Below, in pieces: positions 21,116 to 32,569 of a stretch of 64,000 bases of DNA. The stretch covers positions 1,312,501 through 1,376,500 of the forward strand of contig JABMCL010000191.1 of the NCBI GenBank assembly GCA_018857735.1, read 5' to 3'. The notes beneath the pieces are model-generated. The model was not told the origin of the DNA. It did not search any database and saw only the letters and a list, made by a program, of their open reading frames with translations. The first letter of the stretch is position 1; the number at the start of each line of letters is the position of its first letter. This stretch comes from Alviniconcha marisindica. Taxonomy: Eukaryota > Mollusca > Gastropoda > Provannidae. Made by a program: the position numbers and the translations under genes.

Positions 21116-21630
21116 AACAAGAAAATAAATCAAGTGAGAATGTAAGACGTCAAGCAGACTTGCTTTCCTAATAATTTGCAAACATTAAATAGTACGATCA
21201 CATTAATCAGCCTGCGTCGCTCGGCTCTAGTAGTGCGACCTTTCTTCCCTCCAAAATGAAAGAGCTTTGGCCGACGAACATCTAGTACTCATTTGACGAA
21301 GTAAACGAAAGATGTCGATATCACCTCGTGTGAGTGTGCCAGTAGTAAAATACGAACAATCAAAACATACAGTCTTGATGATTGATTGATTTTCATAAAT
21401 AAAAATAAAAATAAATATTAAAAAAAGAGAGAAGCCGCTGGATTCAGATGTAAAACCGCAACAACAGCAACAAACAAAAAAACAACAATAAAAACCAACT
21501 TTCCAAGCATAACAAGGCTAAAAGCAGTCATAGTTCCGGGCCTACGACATTTAGTCCAGCAAAATCGCTAGCCTAAATATCGGCTGTTTAGGCCCGAGGT
21601 TCGGCCCGGGCTTTGGTGTAGACAATGGTC
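21116..21630. repeat. Direct repeat B of the foldback cluster
   Basis: Second copy of the block at 20488-20922, carrying the extra ~105 bp with a GATTGATTGATT run. It ends at the CGGACTTTGGG boundary where the TTCG-rich element begins. Confidence 0.85.
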
Positions 21631-21640
21631 CGGACTTTGG

Positions 21641-22112
21641 GTCCAAAAAGCTTAGCTCGGGAACATTCGCCCTATTCGACGATCATTGCCTCTGATTGGC
21701 TGAGAGCAGAGCTCGCCTGTGGATGAAGAAAAAATAAAAAATAAAATGGATGACGGTGTCGCTAGGTTCTTTACTCGCTTCGGAGGGAATTTGTTTATTT
21801 GTTGACTTGTGGGAGGCGCAGCCTTGTCTCGGAGACCCAGAATGAGATAGTAGTTAGTTGAATTACCCTGTGAGGGATGATTAAAGTATATTGACTTCAC
21901 TTGACTTTAGCCTACATTTTTGATCATGCCGTCTGCCGCAAGTTCGGGCCGAAGCTTGCATCTAATTACAAGCCAGTTGAGAACAAGTAAATTCTTCGAA
22001 CTGTCCGAACCATGTTCGGCGAACTAAAAGTTCAATTAAGAAACGAATCATAGTTCGTCGAACTGTCCGAAGTATGTTCGGAGAACAAACATTCGCCCAG
22101 TTAAGAACGGGC
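21641..22112 (-). mobile_element. TTCG-rich inverted-repeat element, inverted partial copy
   Basis: Reverse complement of about 3027-3510: it shares CAGCCAATCAGAGGCAATGA, GGGTCTCCGAGACAAGG and CCCTCACAGGGTAATTCAA (in complement). The outer end GAACGGGC is followed by an exact TTAA (22113-22116). The opposite end stops at GGTCCAAAA, the same module boundary as in the copy at 1570. Confidence 0.8.
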
Positions 22113-22148
22113 TTAACACTCTGCCTATAGACCATGAGCCAGCCTATA

Positions 22149-22174
22149 CCCCCCCCCCCCCCCCCCCCCCCCCC
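22149..22174. repeat. Poly-C tract
   Basis: Twenty-six C residues followed by GGGG. The next 22175-22830 holds no recognised gene. Confidence 0.9.
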
Positions 22175-22833
22175 GGGGATTTTACCACATGGTAATATCT
22201 GGGTACCTTGGCCATCAAAGTACACAGTTCAGGTTGTCTGCAAGTGAGCTGTTGCTGTTTGTGTCTGTGGTGCTGGTTCTAATAAATGCACTATATGGAA
22301 TTCCAAATTGCGATGACCTTGTCTCTTAGCAACTCATTTATTATGACAAAATTGGCCATTTCCATACATAATTTTATTGTTTGAACACTTTAATATGTTG
22401 CAGCTTTCCGTTTCTCTTTGTCTTAAATGCGTCCTTGTTATTGGGCACTGCGGACGCAGAAATATTAAGGTCCCCTCTGTTAAAACCCCAGAGCTGACGA
22501 ATGTTTTCCCTTAAAAGCACGGAGTAGGTCAGAATATAGTCAAGTATGCTTAGTCAGTGCCATAATTACTTCTTTGTCCCAATTTCCGCTTCCCCGGTCC
22601 ATTCAACTTCATTTTTTCCAAATCCTCTCCATACTTTTCAATTGCGTTAGTCTTGGCTGAAGCGAATTCTCGCGTTAGCCTGCGAAATAAAATTAGCCAC
22701 ACTGCTCATAGTCAATTGATTTAAGCCGGTTCTCATGTTGAGTGCCTGCAGAATATAAATAGGCACCAAAACATGTGTTACTGTGCCTCAAAAAGGTGAT
22801 TTAGACTACTTGTGATCTGATCAATTGTTCTTT

Positions 22834-23124
22834 AATTTTGTCACAAGGAAACAACATGTTGAAAACATTAGTCAAAGGTATGACAAAACAGCTGAGGATT
22901 CTGTCAAAGAAGCAGTCACAAGAAAACAAGATCAGTAGATCCTTTTGAAGGTGCAAGATACTGACTTGGCTGCTCGAGAAGCACATTACCATGCCACCTG
23001 TCGGAGAGATTACACTCGAGAGGATGACAGACACCAGGCAAACCTTAAAGACACTAAAACCATTGAAGAGCAAGCCATATATTTTCAGTACATCGTTCAG
23101 TATGGTATGCGCAGAATCGCTTAG
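22834..23124 (+). pseudogene. Remnant of an invertebrate hypothetical/TE-linked protein with an EAxYHxxC motif
   Basis: A 96-codon stretch broken by one in-frame TAG (22936-22938). The core DLAAREAHYHATCRRDYTR is rich in His/Cys and resembles a motif that, to my knowledge, recurs in uncharacterised repeat-family proteins of cnidarians, molluscs and fish. It continues as an acidic/basic helical segment to TAG at 23122. The Cys/His spacing could bind zinc, but the function is unknown. It does not match the RT or transposase motifs seen elsewhere here. Confidence 0.45.
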
Positions 23125-23585
23125 AGATAAAGAGATTACCACGTTAAGGAAATTTATTAAACTGGAACATTCCACGCATCTTCTCTGTAGAGGTAAATAA
23201 GTGATAGATGTCAACAAAATGTGTCAACACACCTCATCCTTGTTGAACAGTCACAACGCCACCATACAGAGATGCATTAATAATTCACATCAAAAGGGAC
23301 AACTTTCAAGCACTCTTGATATTCCGCAGTTAAGGCAACTAGAACCATTCCTCGAGCAGATGGCCATGGCTCGCATACTGTGAATGGAAAAGTGGGAGGT
23401 ATACTGGACAGACTGTTCCTTCATGCCACAAGACCTGGTTGAAATCGATACCTGGCCCATGGACTACTAGCTTGTAAGCCCTTTCCACGGGTGCGTGTAC
23501 CCAAACTGGCCCATGATGCGCGTCTTTGTTTCCGAGCAGCGGCTTACATTCTTGATGCGCTGGCCGCGTTAAAGACCATTGACAT

Positions 23586-23974
23586 TGCTCACGAATATGC
23601 TCTGCTAGTCAGTAACAGTGATGTTTGTACACGTGTTGAGTAACGAGTTTATGACTGACACTTCCTCCTGCTTGCGGCCTGGTCCCACCCATACACCCGT
23701 GTCACTGTCCGTCTCTGTGTGCTTAAGAGGAACTGCTGTAACAACTGATCTCACTCTACCTGTTTAGGAATAAAACTGGTAATCTGTATTTTTCATTGTG
23801 TTACTTTATTGTATACTATTATATACTGGTTATGTAGTCAGTTGCCTTCATCATTTAACTGCTACTGATGTGTCTTTGAGTTTGATACTGGTGCGACACT
23901 GTGAGATACTGGTTTTGAGTGCAAGTCATGCACACATTTTGTGCGCTTTATTATTAATCATTTTGTTACCATCA
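23586..23974 (+). repeat. Dispersed LTR-like repeat, copy 2
   Basis: Diverged copy of 17640-18031 in the same orientation. It ends at CCATCATGTAAG where the next SINE begins, so that SINE probably inserted into it. Confidence 0.7.
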
Positions 23975-24262
23975 TGTAAGTAAGTAAACATGGTGCTTAA
24001 CGTCCACAGAAACCGTACGGCTTATTAGGGACGGGGAGAAGGGCGGGAAGGGGGTATGGAGGTGGGGGAAGAGGGTGATTATATACCTATCGCTACACTG
24101 TCACCACCAGAATGACTTCTGCATTAAGATGGGCAGCGATGAGAGCCATTTTAATGTTTCATTAATTGTGAGGGACAAAGTCACAAGACCGTGTCCACAA
24201 ACCACAACTTTTGAAGAGAAAGGAGAGCCGAAGCGGTATCGAACCGAGGTCCTTCCGCGTGT
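23975..24262 (-). mobile_element. tRNA-derived SINE family 2, truncated head
   Basis: Minus-strand SINE. Its 3' tail is the complement of AAGTAAACATGGTGCTTAAC with the AAACC-GTAC-GGCTT hairpin (24010-24023). The central domain has GCATTAAGATGGGCAGCGAT, and the B box is present as the complement of GGTATCGAACC (about 24237). The A-box region is replaced by GTGTGTCTGTG, so the Pol III head is incomplete. Confidence 0.8.
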
Positions 24263-26010
24263 GTCTGTGTAGGGAAAATCAAGAGAGAGAAAGAGGCTAC
24301 AAATAAACGTTTGTGATGTAACTGACATCATAAGCTAATGTCGGGATGCTGGTGATAACCGCGTCTTAAACCAATTATGGGTCATTTTTGAAAATACGAG
24401 CAAATCTGAGACAGACAAAACCTGAAAAACCAAGTACGCCAATTTCAGTTACTGGAGTGATTGGATATCTTTTATGCATATTGTGCCAAATAATACAAGC
24501 TTAATGATAACTACAAATGTCGATAAAAATAAATGTCAGAAATGTCCATGCAGTTACCATGTTTATAGTACATCTTTGGTGCACTAGTTATTTTATAACA
24601 GGCACCTTTTCATATGCCGAATAAGACGACCTTGAGCATTTTAGGGTGACCGAAACCTTTCAACTTATCTGTTTTGATTTGACCAAATATTTTTTCAAAA
24701 CATTAATACTCTTGTTGCTTGGAAACAGCACGGACATTCGGTGACTGCACTGACCTCTGGTGATACACTGACCAAGGAAAATTGTCAAAAACATGTTTGA
24801 AATTAAACTTTTTTATATGCTGTAAGTACGTTCTGAGTCATGTGCAGAATTGATTTTAAGGTGATTAGATTTTGCCAATTACTCTTTTCTTCGTCTTTTT
24901 TCTTTCTTTCTGTTACCATTGGTATGCAAGGTATGTCCCTTGTATGGACATCTGGTAACTGCACTGACATTCACCTATAATAACAGTTAGTATTTATTTT
25001 AAAATGACAAATAATTTCCAAATGAAAATGACAAACAATTATTTATAATTACACTTACAGCTTTCAAAGTTTAGTTCAGTTCAAGATGGTATTTATGCAC
25101 TCGGAAAAGCCCATATGCGCTCCATCTCGTCTCTCAGAAGTTTCTCCGACGCTGCCTTTGAAACGGTTCCAATGTTCGTCTGATTGACGATGGCCCTCTC
25201 TCGTCCTTTCACGGAAGATCGTATAGCACTTCCTCTTTAGACAGTTTTCATGTAGTGTCAAGCTAGTTAGTTAGTTAGTAAGTGGATTTTAACATCCTTT
25301 CAACCGCACAGGGTCACCTCAGGACAGTTAAACTCTGTCATAAGCAAATGCACATTTGAAAACTTCTCACATATACACGTTTTTTTCAAGTCAGTCCACA
25401 AAGCCATTCCCTTCACAAACATAAAACAAAACATAGTATTGTAAAACATACATATACACATTTTTCAAGTGTTAGTCCCTTCAATATTACCCCCATTAAA
25501 AGAGCATCTAAGGCTAGGACATGCTGGTATCGTCAACCATTCCATCTAATGTATTGATATCAGATTAAAGGGGGGAAAAAAAAAAGGATTGGACAAAAAC
25601 AATAATAATTTTAAAAAGAAGAAGAGGGTTATATAAATGTATAATGGCAAATACCAGTGCTAGCAAGCTGCACATATCACCTACCAAGTATTATGTCCTA
25701 ACTGCTCAACAAGAACCATACAAAAAAGACTAGTTCTTAAATGAAAAATGTTTGAGCATTTTCTGGGGAGAAAGAAAAAAAAGAGAATGGACCATTAGCA
25801 GAAAAACGACAAGACAGAAAGAGCCAGAGGACTAGGCAGAAAAACAAGATAGGAAACAGGAAAGGGGAATCAAATGACAGCCATGAGATTGCAGTCAGGG
25901 GTGAGACAGACATCCCTGGCCTCCCTTCGGGGTAGTTCCAAACTAAAGACTGTTCATCTTGAATAATTTTAACCATTCAGTTTGTTGAAAACCTTTATCT
26001 GCATGTCATG
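24263..26010. other. No gene recognised
   Basis: AT-rich. 25263-25540 begins TAGTTAGTTAGTAAGTGGAT and may be a transposon tail. A minus-strand frame at 25076-25261 is basic and unrecognised. The 25740-25975 minus-strand frame is hydrophobic because of the A-rich plus strand. Confidence 0.35.
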
Positions 26011-27950
26011 ACCAACTTCAAAGTGATTTGTTGTAAAAGAGTGGTTTTGGGATGATTGCTAGGATTTGATCGTGATCATACCAGTTCAAAACTGGAAAAA
26101 GTATTGGCCAATAAAAGCAGTTCAGCATCTCTTTACCAACCGAATCAGTGAATGCATGCAGTTAACATACACTTGTGCCAAGTCAGCATCTTCTACAAAT
26201 CCTGGGTATGCTTTCCCATCATACTCTATGCAGACATATTTGCCCATGCATTCCTCAGGTTTCGGTGCAGCATCTTCTCTCTCTTCTTCTTGGTGTGAGG
26301 CATCTTCTCTACAGGCTCTTGAACACGCTGGTGGTTCTGAACTATGTTCAGCTTGAGTGCGAGGTATGGTTCAGCTGGCATGAATAATAAGGCTTTAGTA
26401 TAAGACTACACAATACAGCTGTATTCAAACTCTTATGTGCTAGGTTTTGCGCCCACTCCAAGATTTTTCCAGTCAAATTCTGTGCAAACTCTATAAAAGT
26501 CCTTCGGTTGAAATTATAAACCAAGGTCCCCTGTGACTGTGTGTGTACGCATGCAAAAAGATCACATACTCACGTCAAAGATCCAGTAGTCCATCTCAGA
26601 GTTTGATGGATTACAGAAACACCAAAATAACCCGGCATGCACTAAAAGTGTCAGTCTTTATAATGTTGAAGTTGGACACTAACAGAAGAAGACGAACTGC
26701 AATAACTAGACTAGTTAAATAAAAGAAAGTATTTTGCTTTCCACTATTTGATATTGTATCCAGAGATCATGGCTATGGCAGCGCTTTGAGCCGCAGGGTA
26801 GGCGCTTTACAAATTTGCATTATTAGTAATAGTATGCAATGTTGAAAAGAACACACAGATAATGTAGGTAGGAGCATTCATGTACTGTGTCAGTGCAATT
26901 ACCAACTATTTGGAAACTGATCTTTGCTTGCATTAACTAAGAAAGAATGCACTTTGTGTTCGGCCATTTTATTTTCTCTGATATAGATATAGTGGATTAT
27001 GTTTTATTGTAAACAACAAAAAGAAACGAAAAGAAATCTAAGAATAAGTCTGTACATTTACCATAGTGTGTGCAGTTGCGAGTAAAGTGGTAACTGATCT
27101 TTTCTTGCATTTATTGGAAAAGTTTACGTAACACTGTGTTTAATATTGTGCCCCCCCCCCCCCCCCCCCCCTTTTTTTTTAAATAATTTATATATATATA
27201 TTATTTATTGACAAACATATAATAGATTAGTCAATACAACAACAACAAAAATAACAATAAAATCAGCAAAATACACACACACAAAAATAATCTAGAAAAG
27301 ATTTCACCGCAGTTACTAAAATAGATCTGTACAGTTACCAGATGGGTCAATGCAGTTACCAAGAAGTTGGTAACTGATTCTCACTAATGTAAACTGAATA
27401 AGTTTGAATAAGACTGTATTTAGCCTTATGCCAGTTGATTTTCCTACAAATAGATATAACTGACTGTGCAATGCAAAAGAAGATCAAAAGAAATGAAAGA
27501 GGATCTAAAAGCATTTCAGTACAGTTACCATGACATGTCTGTGAAGTTACCATACACATGGTAACTGCATGGACAAGTAACTGCACAGACAAAATCATGG
27601 TTTATAAATATAATAATCATTTACTGTCATCAGAAAACATGGCATCCATGACAGCATGTGAAAGTGACACCTTCTGACAGTAAAATATAAAAAAATGTAC
27701 CAAACTTTTGCATTAATTATTTGTAAGGGTTGACTCTGGTGACTGCACTGACGTGTTAATCTAAACAACAAGTTCCTTGACCTGATGAACATGCCATTTT
27801 TACTGCCCTGAAATTGTGCTAGAAAGCTCACTTGCTTGCATGGGGACAGTTCAGCGAATGAACTCATCAATAATAAAAATAAAATAAAATAAAGCTCATT
27901 CAGTTTTTATTGGACATTTTCATACTTGGTAACTGCACGGACTAAAAAGT
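24540..27950. repeat. Repeat field with CAGTTACCA / TGGTAACTG arms
   Basis: The motif GGTAACTGCACNGAC or its complement recurs near 24549, 24740, 24954, 26890, 27090, 27308, 27331, 27353, 27523, 27545, 27576, 27737 and 27929. Around 26880-27600 longer segments also align (TGGTAACTGATCTTTTCTTG and similar), indicating three or four diverged tandem units of about 200-280 bp. Two sites form perfect hairpins: 27353-27376 (10-bp stem) and 27545-27566 (9-bp stem). A poly-C tract sits at 27151-27170. Confidence 0.6.
26018..26372 (-). pseudogene. Remnant of an uncharacterised protein, C-terminal domain
   Basis: Minus-strand frame from about 26372: a Glu-rich linker (HQEEEREDAAPKPEE), then GKYVCIEYDGKAYPGFVED, a strand-rich module with the VxYDGxxYPG pattern found at the C-terminus of many uncharacterised invertebrate and fish proteins. 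A one-base shift near 26140 leads to NCFYWP, NWYDHDQILAIIP and a stop at 26018-26020. The W-P and D-x-I-x-x-I-P pieces follow the YPG module in that family as I know it. An upstream stop near 26375 and a CAG there could mark an exon border. Confidence 0.5.
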
Positions 27951-28029
27951 CTTGGACATGCAATTCTAATCTTTTAAAATTTGTGTTTCCCACAGATTTT
28001 GCTTTCGTTACGTCAGTGTCTAGATCTGT

Positions 28030-28049
28030 CTCACAATGAAAGCCAAATA
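28030..28049. repeat. Target-site duplication, left
   Basis: CTCACAATGAAAGCCAAATA, identical to 28367-28386 on the other side of the SINE. Confidence 0.93.
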
Positions 28050-28366
28050 GTAAGTAAACATGGTGCTTAACGTCCACAGAAACCATAAGGCTTATTAGGG
28101 ACGGGGAGAAGGGGGGGAAGGGGTATGGAGGTGGGAGGAGAAGGAGATTATATACCTATCACCACACTGCCACCACCAGACTGGTTCCTGCATTAAGATG
28201 GGCAGCGATGAAAGCCATTTTAATGTTTCAGTAGGAAGTGATGGACAAAGTCACAGGACAGTGTCCACAAACCACAACCTTTTTGAAGAGAAAGGAGAGC
28301 CGAAGCGGTATCGAACCGAAGTCCTTCCGCTTACCAGCCTAATGCCTTACCGCTAGGCCAAACCAG
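28050..28366 (-). mobile_element. tRNA-derived SINE family 2, complete copy with target duplication
   Basis: A 317-bp minus-strand SINE between two exact 20-bp direct repeats (28030-28049 and 28367-28386). On its own strand it starts with an A box TGGCCTAGCGG and a B box GGTTCGATACC, and ends with the tail hairpin AAGCC-TTAT-GGTTT (complement of 28080-28093) and CATGTTTACTTA. A complete Pol III head, a conserved centre and an exact duplication mean a relatively recent insertion. Confidence 0.92.
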
Positions 28367-28386
28367 CTCACAATGAAAGCCAAATA
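28367..28386. repeat. Target-site duplication, right
   Basis: Exact repeat of 28030-28049. Confidence 0.93.
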
Positions 28387-28727
28387 CCGTAAGTACTGTT
28401 TTTATAACTTTTATAGAGATGTAAATTTTTCACCATTTCCAACTGGACATGCATTTTTTTAGCACCCCCTCCACTGCACATGATACTTTTTCATATATAT
28501 ATATACCGATCAAAGAGTCTGTGTGTCCTACTAAGGTGAGTACTACGTTTGGATGCATAGTAATCATTTGATTTCATCTTGTTCTTAAAAGACAGGAATT
28601 TGCTCATATTTTGAAACAGACCCTTATAATGATTGGGATCTGGGGTAGTTGCTTATCTCGCAGGCATAGCATATTAATAAGCATTTGCTTGCCGACCGAT
28701 CCGGCCCACTGATTTTAATGTGAGCAA

Positions 28728-29084
28728 GTGCTCTTTGTACACGTTAACGGCAATCCCGCCCCGGTTATCAGATTCATGCAATTTCATTACTGTACTGTTA
28801 GTAACCCGGGAACCAGAGCAGACGACGCTTTTGTTTTGAAGCACTGCGTGCAGCGTAACGCCACGTGGCCCAAACTCCAAGCACTGGTTTACGACATCCT
28901 TCCTTCAACCACTGCCGTATTTAGTTACGCCATAGGGTCCAGAAAACTGTCAGTTAACGAGCAGTTTTTTGTTGGTGCTCAAACAGTAGTAAGTTTGTTA
29001 CAAACAACTCAAATAAAACAAGGCGCGTCATTTATAGCCGCCAACAAAGTTTACACCAGCACAAATAAAACCACAATCGTTTGA
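28728..29084 (+). CDS. Unrecognised 118-codon open frame
   Basis: An uninterrupted frame with balanced amino-acid composition, including TWPKLQALVYDILPSTTAVF and a Thr/Asn-rich end. No domain, signal peptide or membrane segment is recognised, and no splice or promoter element stands out. The start is uncertain because the first codon of the frame is not an ATG in strong context. A minus-strand frame overlaps it at 28674-28880. It may be chance or a repeat-family remnant. Confidence 0.2.
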   Translation: MLFVHVNGNPAPVIRFMQFHYCTVSNPGTRADDAFVLKHCVQRNATWPKLQALVYDILPSTTAVFSYAIGSRKLSVNEQFFVGAQTVVSLLQTTQIKQGASFIAANKVYTSTNKTTIV

Positions 29085-29504
29085 ATCGAGACGGAACTCT
29101 CTTTTTTTACCCGGGGTGGATGCGTCTCATGTTTACGAGCGTGCTTTGGCGCTAGGTTGCTTCTACAATCATATTAGTACCCGAACATTTCGGACGGCGC
29201 TGACTTCAGTGGCGTAACTAAATCTGGCAGAGTTTGGAGGAAGGTGCCGGAAAGCGGTGCTCGGAGTGTGCACATGGCCTTCACACAGCCGACCGGCGAT
29301 AGCCGCCGGTGCGCGCCACTTTCAAATCTGTTTTCTCCCTTAATATTTTTACCGCTTGTTTGTTTACCTACTCTTTGTTTACCTAGTCCTTTTTATGCAC
29401 CCAGCCATGTGTAATATAATTTGGCATCTATTAGATCTTAGAATGTGTACGTGTTGTTTATTTAGACGCAGGATCGAGCTTAAATCAGTAGCCGATGCCT
29501 CTTT

Positions 29505-29572
29505 CTTTTATGTTGCTTTACGTCCACGGAAGCGAGATGGCTTATTAGGGACGGGGACAGAGTGGGAAGGGG
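29505..29572 (-). mobile_element. SINE family 2 tail fragment
   Basis: Complement of CGTCCCTAAT, AAGC-CATCTC-GCTT, CCGTGGACGTAAAGCA. Only the 3' end is preserved. Downstream to 29910 several open frames overlap without recognisable domains. Confidence 0.65.
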
Positions 29573-29939
29573 ACGAAAGAGTGAAGGCTCGACCGCGGAA
29601 ACCGCCCGAAAAAGACCGGAGAGACCGTGGACCGCCGCCAGAACAATGGAAGTGTTAAGGCGGTGTCCCCTCGCCATTGCCCAGCGACTTGTGCACTCAC
29701 TGCGCAATTGCTGTTTCAAGTGCTGTGCTTGGGGAGAGTCACAATGTCCGTTGCACTGCTGTTGACGAACAACTTGGACAACCCAAAGCAAAAGAAGTCC
29801 AACTTTCTGAGCCCAGCTCCACCTCCCTACTCATGATCTCTTTTGGGCTAAGTTTCAAGGTTCCAGGCGAGATCAAAAGATCAAGAGATCTTAGAGGACC
29901 TTCAAGTTAGCCGATGCCTCTCTAGGTCTATTCTTTTTA

Positions 29940-30757
29940 TAGCTGACGTCTGCACGGCGCGTTCCGTACTAGTGAATAATAGTGAATCGTTGTTTTGACT
30001 CGATTAAAGTAATTCTGTGTCGATCAATGCTTTGTCAATATTTTGCTTAGCTGACTTCATGTTTAGTGTTTATTTTGGGTTGAAATTAACTTATTTTGTG
30101 TACTGTAGAAGCTAAGTTGTATTCATAGACTACTTGATATCACTTTATCAGCGATGCTGCGACTAGATAACGCGCGCCAGGCGAAAGTTCGCGCCGATTG
30201 TTTTAGTGCTAGTCTTTGAGTGTGTCTTGCTTCTCATACAGAGCGTTGCATTGTAATTCTTATGTACCGTTTTAACCGTGGGAGCGTGCACTTTATTCTG
30301 ACACATTAATATTTTGTACATTGTGTTAGTTGTGATTTAGTTGTCCGAATCTGTTTATAGACAGGCGCAAGCCACGTTTCCCACTCTTGTTGTAAATAAA
30401 ATAAGTCATGTGTGTACATTTTGTTTATACGGTTTAAAAAATTGTAGCTTTTATTTGATGTTTTTCATGATTTAATTAGTTTAGTTATTGTTGAGGAAAC
30501 TGTGTTTGTGCGGGCCAAGGAAACACAATTGTCAGCCATTTTGTGGTCCAGAGGGCCGATTTGATTGCAGCGATAGCGTGTGTTCCTTGCGGCCCGCGCC
30601 GCTCTCTTATCTATGCGTGCGAGTGAGGATTTTGGGTGTGCTGAAAATTGTCTGTATAATAAAACCTGATTGCCGCTGTACGCCTGCTGTGGTCTCCATT
30701 TTTGACAGACTCCGTTGCCTGTGTCCTGTAGTCTACCACTCCACACCATTACATTAA
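29940..30757 (+). mobile_element. LTR-like block (candidate solo LTR)
   Basis: An AATAAAACC polyadenylation-like signal (about 30658) lies 100 bp before CCACTCCACACCATTACA, a possible LTR 3' end ending in CA; a similar end occurs near 18243. An earlier AATAAAATAAG lies near 30397. No coding sequence, primer-binding site or target duplication is established, so the call is tentative. Confidence 0.3.
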
Positions 30758-31777
30758 TAGTCGAGTCAATACAAAATCTATTTTATGGTTTGTGTCTGTT
30801 TTAGGGTGATGGCTTACAAACAATGACACAACTTATATTTTCGTCTTTTGGAACGTTCCAGCGAAGTGTTTTGTGCACACCATGTCAGAGACATATTGGC
30901 ACCATTTTTAAAATCAGAAATATTTCTGTTGTTGTAAACAAAACAAACAACAATGAAAAATGCATGGTAATATTTGTTGCTATTTTTTAATTGCGGATAA
31001 GGAAAATCAAATTTTTAAAAACACTTTCGGAGATAATTATGTAAAAATAAGCAATAAGAACGACAAAAGATGCACAGTTACAGATTATGACATTTTCTAG
31101 ATATGACTAGCATCTTATGACTTCTACTTCAGCTCACTAGTCCGCCCGTGTTTTAGACGAGGGTTTGGGTCATTCAAATTTCAAAAATAAAATGCTTGGT
31201 AAGCTTCTATTCTTTTCGATTCGGCATGAGACGGTTGTCGGGGTTTCTTCTATTCATTCGAGGTAAAAAATAATAATTTATGTTGCAAAATGCTGGCAGC
31301 CTAAAATAGTACTCCCTTTACTAGCCTGAAAGACAAGTGCGTGTGGGAGAAATGGGACCGTGCAGTGCACGACGCGGAGAGAGGAGAGCGGGAGCAAGCA
31401 GGGAGAGTGAACGGTGGGACACACAGGGGTAGACAGACGATGGGAGGGGTGGGGGTGGGGGGTGACGAGGCAAGTGCAACGATTGACGTACGGAGCCTCT
31501 CACGGCTCCTACAGACAGCGTCGGCATCGCCCGCCACCCAAACAGATGACGTGATGTCTGGGGCTTCGCAGACAAGACGTGACGCCACACACATAGCGAG
31601 GCGCCCTGACCCCCAACACTACCATCACACACACACACACACACACTAAAAAACGTTATTACCAATAACTTCCAAACAAATGCTCAAGTCAGTAAGTCTG
31701 GCACGTACTGACGAGATCCTTCCCCCCCCCCCTTTTTTCTTTCTTTCTTTCTTCTTTTCTTTGTCTTTTACTTTCAG
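30758..31777. other. No gene recognised
   Basis: AT-rich to 31310, then GC-rich 31340-31620 with purine-rich runs and a short (CA)n at 31627-31647, and a pyrimidine tract 31720-31776 leading into a possible splice acceptor. Confidence 0.35.
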
Positions 31778-31854
31778 TACAAGACTGCCGTGGTGGATAC
31801 TGATAGCCTACCAAACTATTTGGCGTTTGGGACAGGGACTATGACCCAGATAAG
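31778..31854 (+). CDS. Possible internal exon, unrecognised
   Basis: A ~50-base pyrimidine tract ends in CTTTCAG (31771-31777), followed by 77 bases that read YKTAVVDTDSLPNYLAFGTG in one frame, and then AG|GTGACG (31854/31855). Acceptor and donor spacing and the open frame fit an exon, but the frame soon meets a stop beyond the donor and no protein family is recognised. Confidence 0.22.
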
Positions 31855-32263
31855 GTGACGACAGTGCTCTGTATCTCGTACTCCGCATACAGATCGGCTG
31901 CCGAACTGAGAGAATAATGACTAATCCATTGCTAATCATTTTTACAGTTGAAGCATTTTTGTTGTTGTTGGCAGTGAACTTGAACTAAGTATGCTTTCTC
32001 GAAAAAATAATTGGGACACGTGGCAAAAGCTGTATGCATGCGATTTACCGGTAGCACTAACAAACATGGCTATAAATTTCTTCGCCATTCTTTTATCCCC
32101 AACCAGAAAAAAATGATCAGACTGACCCCCCCCCCCCCCCCCCCCCACGTAAAAATGTACCAAATCCTTCCTGTAATACACCTGAGTTTTGGTGAGCACA
32201 CTCTGTCAAGAGTGCTTGGTTAGCTGGTGCTTTGAGCCCAGTTAGCCACAGCCTTGAACCGTC

Positions 32264-32399
32264 GCGCACGATACTAGACAAAGCCCTACTCATTTAGAAG
32301 TGGAAGAAAACCGTCATTTTTCTTCAGGATGTTACGTTGTTTCGAAGAAAAAAGAAATGAAAAAAGAAAGACCGGTCTGTATACGTGTGCAATCCTATG
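32264..32399. repeat. 136-bp segment duplicated at 33566-33701
   Basis: GCGCACRATACTAGACAAAG through GTGTGCAATCCTATGA is nearly identical in the same orientation at 33566-33701. Confidence 0.9.
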
Positions 32400-32569
32400 A
32401 GACCCAGTATGAATTATCATGTGACTTGAGCCCCGGGATTTTTCGCCTAATGTGCACAAAACCAATGTGAATTAAATTTGTTTTGCCGATCAGTTTTGAA
32501 GTAACAAGAATAAATAAGGGATAACAAAAAGGGAAATGAGTTTATTCTCCGTGAGTATTTTTACATTAA

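Noticed and set aside
17640..23978. A single 6.3-kb LTR retrotransposon bounded by the two direct repeats
   Set aside because: The interior has no gag, protease, RT or integrase signal and consists of foldback elements and duplications, so the repeats look like independent copies.
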